Source: Bordetella parapertussis (GTDB lineage Bacteria > Pseudomonadota > Gammaproteobacteria > Burkholderiales > SG8-39). From it: 10,017 bases of DNA. The notes under the pieces are model-generated. The model was not told the DNA's origin. It saw only the letters and a program-made list of their open reading frames with translations, and ran no database searches. Positions within the stretch are counted from its first letter, which is position 1, and each line of letters opens with the position of its first letter. Positions 5,459 to 10,017 of this stretch are shown here, piece after piece. Location of the stretch: contig CAMDRY010000078.1 of the NCBI GenBank assembly GCA_945906975.1, forward strand, positions 1 to 10,017, in the 5' to 3' direction. The translations under genes and the position numbers were made by a program.

Positions 5459-6378
5459 CCCCCTCATCTGGCGCGCATCACGCGCACCACTTTCGCGGCA
5501 TCATCTACATCATGCTCGCGGTGAGTTTTTTCGCCCTTCTCGATGCAACGGCAAAGTATCTGGCAAAGTTTTACCCGGTGCCGGGGATTGTTTGGGCGCG
5601 TTATTTTTTCCAGGCACTGCTGATGCTGATCGTCCTCGGGCCGCGTCTCGGACTGGTACTGCTGCATACCAAACGGCCGGTGCTGCAACTGGCGCGGGGG
5701 ACTGTGCTGGTGGGTGCTTCGCTGACTTTTTTCACCGCCCTCGCGCTAATGCCCCTCGCCGAAGGTTCGGCAATCAGCTTTACCGCCCCGCTGCTACTGA
5801 TGGCGCTGTCGGTGCCGCTGCTGCGCGAGCGCGTTGACGGACCGGCCTGGATCGCGGTGTGGCTGGGCTTCGCCGGCGTGCTGCTGATCATCCGGCCCGG
5901 CACCGGCGTATTTACCTGGGTGGCATTGCTGCCGCTTGGAACGGCGCTATGCAACGCCATCTACCAGATACTGACACGCAAGTTGAGTGGCATCGACAGC
6001 ACACTCACCACGCTCTTTTACGGCGGCCTGGTAGGTGCGGTGATCATGTCCTTTGTGCTGCCCTTTTACTGGACCACGCCGCAAAGCCTCTTTCACGCGT
6101 TTTTGTACGTCATGCTCGGCGTACTCGGGGGCATCGGCCACTTTATCCTGATCAAGGCCTTTGATGACGCACCGGCCTCGCTGCTGGCGCCGTTTATCTA
6201 TGTGCAAGTGGTCGCGGTGCTGATACTGGGCTACCTGGTGTTCGACAGCTTTCCCGACAGCTGGTCACTCGCGGGCATGGCCATCATTGTCGCCAGCGGT
6301 ATTTTTGTCGCAACACGCCAGGCAAGGCGCATGCTGAGCGCCCGCGCCGAAGCAGAAACCGAATCCAACTCCGGCTAA
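5455..6378 (+). CDS. DMT-superfamily transporter with two EamA domains
   Basis: A 307-residue inner-membrane protein of the drug/metabolite transporter superfamily, with about ten hydrophobic segments arranged as two EamA repeats (about 15-142 and 153-287). Typical features are the TM1 region GIIYIMLAVSFFALLDATAKYL with an internal Asp, VWARYFFQALLML, the end of the first repeat (PLAEGSAISFTAPLLLMALS, then PLLRERV), and LLAPFIYVQVVAVLILGYLVF in the second repeat. The N-terminus is histidine-rich (GAHHAHHF). The substrate is not predictable: family members export amino acids, nucleobases or other metabolites. TTG 5455 is the only start codon between the upstream in-frame TAA (5413) and ATG 5512, and starting at 5512 would cut into the first membrane helix. 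No Shine-Dalgarno sequence precedes the TTG, which fits coupling to the short upstream ORF. It lies 109 bases after the enolase-family gene and has its own -10 box. Confidence 0.88.
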   Translation: MTPSSGAHHAHHFRGIIYIMLAVSFFALLDATAKYLAKFYPVPGIVWARYFFQALLMLIVLGPRLGLVLLHTKRPVLQLARGTVLVGASLTFFTALALMPLAEGSAISFTAPLLLMALSVPLLRERVDGPAWIAVWLGFAGVLLIIRPGTGVFTWVALLPLGTALCNAIYQILTRKLSGIDSTLTTLFYGGLVGAVIMSFVLPFYWTTPQSLFHAFLYVMLGVLGGIGHFILIKAFDDAPASLLAPFIYVQVVAVLILGYLVFDSFPDSWSLAGMAIIVASGIFVATRQARRMLSARAEAETESNSG

Positions 6379-6382
6379 AGCC

Positions 6383-7393
6383 TCACCCGACCAGCGGGCT
6401 GCGCCCGGTCAGCGGGTAGCGCGGGTCGTTGTAACCGGGGGTCGAGGGGTGCCCGGAGCGGACCAGGCCGTCGATCAGCGCTTCGTCATCCGCATCAAAG
6501 CCGTGTTTGAGTGCGCCGATATATTCCAGCCATTGCGCCAGCGTACGCGGACCGGCCAGCACGGAAGTAACCGCAGCGTTGTTGAACAACCAGTTGATGG
6601 CAAACTGGCCGGCCGTCATGCCGCGCTTTTCGGCGTGCGCCTTGATCGCCTGCGCCATTACCAGCGACTCCTGGCGAAATTCGGTCTGCATCATGCGCCT
6701 GTCCTTGCGACCGGCGCGCGAATCGGCCGGCGGCGCATCACCCGGTTTGTATTTTCCGGTGAGGACACCGCGCGCCAACGGACTATAGGGCACCACACCC
6801 AGGCCATAGTGGGCGCAAGCCGGGATCACTTCTGTTTCTGGCATGCGGTTCATCGCGTTGTAATAGGGCTGGCAGACCACCGGCGCGGGCACGCCCATGT
6901 CTGCGGCAAGACGCACCGCCTCGGCAATGCGCCAGCCGCGAAAATTGGAAATACCCCAGTAGCGCACCTTGCCCTGGGCGATGACATCACCCATCGCGGC
7001 AACCGATTCATCCAGCGGCGTATCCTCGTCGTCGATGTGAAAGTAATAAATGTCGACAAAGTCAGTGTCAAGTCGGTCCAGGCTCATATCGATGGCGCGC
7101 AGTATCCAGGCCCGCGACAGGCCGCCATCGTTGGGCGCGTCGCCCATGCGGTTGCCAACCTTGGTGGCAAGCACCCAGCGGTTGCGCTCCGCGGCGATGA
7201 GCTTGCCGACGATGCGCTCGGATTCACCCTTGGCGTACTGGTCGGCGGTGTCAATGAAATTGACCCCGGCATCGCGCGCCGAAGCGATGATGCGCGCCGC
7301 CTCGGCGGCATCGGTACGGTCACCGAAGGTCATGCTGCCAAGGCACAGCCTGGAGACCTTGAGGCCGCTGCGGCCAAGGTTAACGTAATCCAT
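6383..7393 (-). CDS. Aldo/keto reductase family oxidoreductase
   Basis: A 336-residue NAD(P)H-dependent reductase with the (beta/alpha)8 fold, cytoplasmic. The opening YVNLGRSGLKVSRLCLGSMTFG is the family N-terminus. The catalytic tetrad is visible: Asp48 and Tyr53 in NFIDTADQY, Lys78 in LATKVG, and His119 in YYFHIDDED. The cofactor region includes GISNFRGW and VVPYSPLARGVLTGKY. It looks most like the group of reductases related to YajO/Tas and the potassium-channel beta subunit; the substrate is unknown. An in-frame start at 7444 would add 17 residues overlapping the thiolase gene, but ATG 7393 has AAAGGA seven bases upstream on the minus strand and begins with family sequence, so it is preferred. 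The start lies two bases after the thiolase stop and its ribosome site sits within thiolase codons, so translation is probably coupled. It is the last gene of the operon and ends four bases from the EamA stop. Confidence 0.93.
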   Translation of the reverse strand: MDYVNLGRSGLKVSRLCLGSMTFGDRTDAAEAARIIASARDAGVNFIDTADQYAKGESERIVGKLIAAERNRWVLATKVGNRMGDAPNDGGLSRAWILRAIDMSLDRLDTDFVDIYYFHIDDEDTPLDESVAAMGDVIAQGKVRYWGISNFRGWRIAEAVRLAADMGVPAPVVCQPYYNAMNRMPETEVIPACAHYGLGVVPYSPLARGVLTGKYKPGDAPPADSRAGRKDRRMMQTEFRQESLVMAQAIKAHAEKRGMTAGQFAINWLFNNAAVTSVLAGPRTLAQWLEYIGALKHGFDADDEALIDGLVRSGHPSTPGYNDPRYPLTGRSPLVG

Positions 7394-7395
7394 GC

Positions 7396-8580
7396 TCACA
7401 TCCTTTCGAATATCGCGGCGATTCCCTGCCCGCCGCCTATGCACATGGTGACCAGCGCATAGCGCTTTTGCGTGCGCTGCAACTCATAGATGGCCTTGAC
7501 CGTCAGGATGGCACCGGTCGCACCAATGGGATGGCCCAGCGCCACGGCGCCGCCGTTCGGATTGACCTTCGCCGGATCGAGGCCAAGGTCGCGCGTGACG
7601 GCCATGGCCTGCACGGCAAACGCCTCGTTCGACTCCACCACGTCCATATCTGCCGGTTTCAGGCCGGTCTTTTCGAACACGCGCCTCACCGCCGGTATGG
7701 GCCCCAAACCCATGAGTTGCGGATCAACGCCGGCATGCGCGTAAGCGACCAGGCGGGCGAGCGGCTTCAAGCCCAGCTTCTCGGCTGCGGCACGATCGGC
7801 AAGCACCACCGCCGCCGCCGCATCGTTGAGTCCGGAGGCGTTGCCGGCGGTCACGGTGCCGTCTTTCTTGAACGCGGCGCGCAGCTTTTGCAGATCCTCC
7901 GGCTTCATGCCGCGCCGTACATGCTCGTCGGTGTCGAACATGACCGTTCCCTTGCGGCTTTTCAGTTCAATGCCGGCGATCTGCGATTTGAAATGACCGG
8001 CATCGAGCGCTTTTACCGCGCGCTGGTGCGACTCGAGCGCAAAGGCATCCTGCTCTTCGCGACTGATGCCATATTGGGCGGCGATATTCTCCGCGGTGAT
8101 GCCCATGTGGCCGTGACCAAAAGGGTCGTGCAAGGCGCCGGTCATGGCGTCAACGACGCCGATGTCACCCATGCGCTGGCCCCAGCGCGCCGCCGGCATG
8201 ATGTAGGCGGCGCGACTCATGCTCTCGGCGCCACCGGCCAGGGTGATGTCGCAATCGCCCAGCAGAATGTGTTGTGACGCCGACACGATCGCCTGCAAGC
8301 CCGAGCCGCACAGGCGGTTGACGGTGAGGCAGGGCGTGCCGTGGGCAAGGCCGCCATCGATCGCGGCAACGCGGGACAGGTACATATCGCGCGCCTCACC
8401 ATGAATGACGCTGCCAAACACCACATGCCCCACTGCCGCGGCGTCGATATTCGCGCGGGTCACCGCCTCGCGCACGACCGTGGCGCCAAGCGCCGTTGGC
8501 GCGATATCTTTCAGCGATCCGCCGTAGTCACCAATCGCGGTACGTACGCCCGAGAGCACCACTACTTCACGCTGCGCCAT
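7396..8580 (-). CDS. Thiolase: acetyl-CoA C-acyltransferase/acetyltransferase
   Basis: A 394-residue thiolase. The enzyme condenses two acetyl-CoA to acetoacetyl-CoA or, in the degradative direction, cleaves 3-ketoacyl-CoA. All catalytic residues are present: nucleophile Cys91 in NRLCGSGLQAI, His350 in VALGHPIGATGA, and Cys380 in MCIGGGQGIA. NEAFAVQA and GNASGLNDAAAAVVLA are further thiolase signatures. The length equals that of biosynthetic-type thiolases such as PhaA, but the sequence alone does not separate a PhaA/AtoB role from a FadA-like one; no phaB, phaC or fadB is in the window. ATG 8580 is preceded on the minus strand by AAGGAG at six bases, a strong ribosome site. It follows rimO by 33 bases and precedes the aldo/keto reductase by two. 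Confidence 0.95.
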   Translation of the reverse strand: MAQREVVVLSGVRTAIGDYGGSLKDIAPTALGATVVREAVTRANIDAAAVGHVVFGSVIHGEARDMYLSRVAAIDGGLAHGTPCLTVNRLCGSGLQAIVSASQHILLGDCDITLAGGAESMSRAAYIMPAARWGQRMGDIGVVDAMTGALHDPFGHGHMGITAENIAAQYGISREEQDAFALESHQRAVKALDAGHFKSQIAGIELKSRKGTVMFDTDEHVRRGMKPEDLQKLRAAFKKDGTVTAGNASGLNDAAAAVVLADRAAAEKLGLKPLARLVAYAHAGVDPQLMGLGPIPAVRRVFEKTGLKPADMDVVESNEAFAVQAMAVTRDLGLDPAKVNPNGGAVALGHPIGATGAILTVKAIYELQRTQKRYALVTMCIGGGQGIAAIFERM

Positions 8581-8613
8581 AACCGTCTCCTTGAATGCGC
8601 TTGAACCCGCCTG

Positions 8614-9954
8614 TTATTTTTCCGCAACGCGAAGTCTGGCGCGCAAATCATGCGCGTCACTTGCCGTCACCGTCACCTCTGCCCAATCGCCGGCCTTAAG
8701 CCGCCCCGGCTTGGCGATCCGCACCACCCCGTCGATCTCGGGCGCATCGGCAGACGAGCGGGCCAGGGCAACGCCGTCCCGCACCGCGTCGACCAGCACG
8801 CGCATATCCTGTCCGACCTTGCGCGCGAGCCGACGCGTGCTGATTTTCTCCTGTGCGGCCATGAAACGCGCCTGGCGTTCATGCTTGATTTCTTCGGGCA
8901 CCGCACCGGGCAGCGCATTGGCCGCCGCGCCATCGACATCGGAATAGGCAAAACAACCGACGCGGTCAAGCTCGGCCTCTTCGAGAAAATCCAGCAACTC
9001 GCCAAACTCCGCTTCGGTCTCGCCGGGAAAGCCGACGATGAAGGTGCTGCGTATGGTCAATTCCGGGCAGGCAGCGCGCCAGGCGCGAATGCGGTCGAGG
9101 TTTTTTTCACCTGAAGCGGGACGCTTCATCAGCTTGAGAATGCGCGGATTCGAATGCTGGAACGGGACGTCCAGGTAGGGCAGCACCCGACCCTCGGCCA
9201 TCAGCGGAATCACCTCGTCCACATGCGGATAGGGGTACACATAGTGCAGCCGGACCCAGACATCCAGATCGGCGAGGGCCCGCACCAGATCGTTCATGCG
9301 CGTCTTCACCGGCCTGCCCTGCCAGAACCCGGTGCGGTACTTCACATCCACCCCATAGGCGCTGGTGTCCTGGGAGATGACCAGCAATTCCTTGACACCC
9401 GCCGTGACGAGGTTTTGCGCCTCCTGCATGACCTCGCCGATGGGACGACTGACCAGATCACCGCGCATGGACGGAATGATGCAGAAGCTGCAGCGATGGT
9501 TGCAACCCTCGGATATCTTCAGGTAGGCATAGTGGGCGGGGGTAAGCTTGATACCCTGCGGCGGAACGAGGTCGGTGTAGGGATCGTGCGGCTTTGGCAG
9601 GTGCGCATGCACCGCCTTGAGCACACCGTCCGTGTCATGCGGCCCGGTCACGGCCAGAACCGCAGGATGCGCCGCCCGCACCACGCCGTCTTTTGCGCCA
9701 AGACAACCGGTGACGATGACTTTGCCGTTTTCCGACAGCGCCTCACCGATGGCATCGAGCGACTCCTCGACGGCGGAGTCGATAAAACCGCAGGTATTGA
9801 CGATGACGATATCCGCCCCCTCGTAAGAGGGCGATATCGCGTAGCCCTCGGCGCGCAATTGCGTGAGGATGCGCTCGGAGTCGACGAGCGCCTTGGGGCA
9901 GCCCAGGGACACAAATCCCACTTTGGGCGTTATCAGTTTTTTTTCAGGTTTCAT
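8614..9954 (-). CDS. rimO: Ribosomal protein S12 methylthiotransferase RimO
   Basis: A radical-SAM enzyme that adds a methylthio group to the beta carbon of a conserved aspartate of ribosomal protein S12. The 446-residue product has the usual length. The N-terminal UPF0004 domain holds three cluster cysteines: Cys19 ([13 protein letters not shown]), Cys55 ([10 protein letters not shown]) and Cys84 ([10 protein letters not shown]). The radical-SAM motif is [18 protein letters not shown] (Cys151, Cys155, Cys158). The C-terminus (about 380-446) is the TRAM domain that contacts the substrate. [12 protein letters not shown] distinguishes RimO from the tRNA-modifying MiaB. ATG 9954 starts [20 protein letters not shown]; no good Shine-Dalgarno sequence precedes it. 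It is the first gene of a minus-strand unit with the thiolase and reductase genes. The 63 bases upstream of it hold no promoter I can defend. Confidence 0.97.
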   Translation of the reverse strand: MKPEKKLITPKVGFVSLGCPKALVDSERILTQLRAEGYAISPSYEGADIVIVNTCGFIDSAVEESLDAIGEALSENGKVIVTGCLGAKDGVVRAAHPAVLAVTGPHDTDGVLKAVHAHLPKPHDPYTDLVPPQGIKLTPAHYAYLKISEGCNHRCSFCIIPSMRGDLVSRPIGEVMQEAQNLVTAGVKELLVISQDTSAYGVDVKYRTGFWQGRPVKTRMNDLVRALADLDVWVRLHYVYPYPHVDEVIPLMAEGRVLPYLDVPFQHSNPRILKLMKRPASGEKNLDRIRAWRAACPELTIRSTFIVGFPGETEAEFGELLDFLEEAELDRVGCFAYSDVDGAAANALPGAVPEEIKHERQARFMAAQEKISTRRLARKVGQDMRVLVDAVRDGVALARSSADAPEIDGVVRIAKPGRLKAGDWAEVTVTASDAHDLRARLRVAEK

Positions 9955-10017
9955 GTATTGGATTTGGCGCTTGCAACGCGGCCGGCGGTAATTAAACCGG
10001 GGCCAGCTTCAGACCGG

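Noticed and set aside
6395..6407. CGGGC-TGC-GCCCG hairpin near the convergent gene ends as a bidirectional terminator
   Set aside because: It lies inside the reductase coding sequence, has only five pairs, and has no T-run on either strand.
6449..7462. Plus-strand frame of 337 codons across the reductase gene
   Set aside because: The minus strand encodes an aldo/keto reductase with its full catalytic tetrad; the opposite frame is low-specificity His/Arg-rich sequence.
7468..8277. Plus-strand frame of 269 codons across the thiolase gene
   Set aside because: It is antisense to a thiolase with all catalytic residues intact, with no independent support.

Overview
This is a GC-rich chromosomal window of ordinary bacterial housekeeping genes with one less ordinary metabolic pair. 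Gene content (prfB followed by lysS, a RimO of proteobacterial type, a cysteine-containing glycine-zipper envelope protein) points to a proteobacterium, most likely a betaproteobacterium or a near relative. That placement is an inference from protein style; the window has no rRNA or tRNA to confirm it. I see no insertion sequence, phage gene, CRISPR array or toxin-antitoxin locus.

Left part, + strand (1-2056): the 3' end of prfB (release factor 2), then complete lysS (lysyl-tRNA synthetase), the classical prfB-lysS neighbourhood. A possible 55-residue secreted protein follows. Next is an intergenic region of about 180 bases (2057-2237) rich in regulatory-looking structure: a perfect CRP-type palindrome, helically phased GTCACA-type direct repeats, a -10 box, and a T-free array of eight 7-bp repeats. 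The array ends in the Shine-Dalgarno sequence of a membrane-anchored glycine-zipper protein. That gene ends at a clear intrinsic terminator.

Middle part, + strand (3038-6378): an APH-fold small-molecule kinase and an enolase-family protein form a tight two-gene unit 19 bases apart. The enolase is full length but departs from the canonical enzyme at several active-site positions (Glu to Asp, His to Ala, and an altered Ser/Thr loop). It may therefore be a specialised paralogue acting with the kinase on a phosphorylated hydroxy-acid other than 2-phosphoglycerate. A DMT/EamA-family transporter follows behind its own TATAAT box. Its only usable start is a TTG overlapping the stop of a possible 13-codon leader ORF.

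Right part, - strand (6383-9954): rimO, a thiolase and an aldo/keto reductase form a compact operon, read right to left, with gaps of 33 and 2 bases. It converges tail to tail on the EamA gene with four bases between the stop codons. RimO modifies ribosomal protein S12; the thiolase and reductase are metabolic. The grouping looks like shared transcription rather than one pathway.

The best candidate for something undescribed is the kinase plus divergent enolase unit. The regulatory leader of the glycine-zipper gene and the overlapping leader ORF of the transporter come next.
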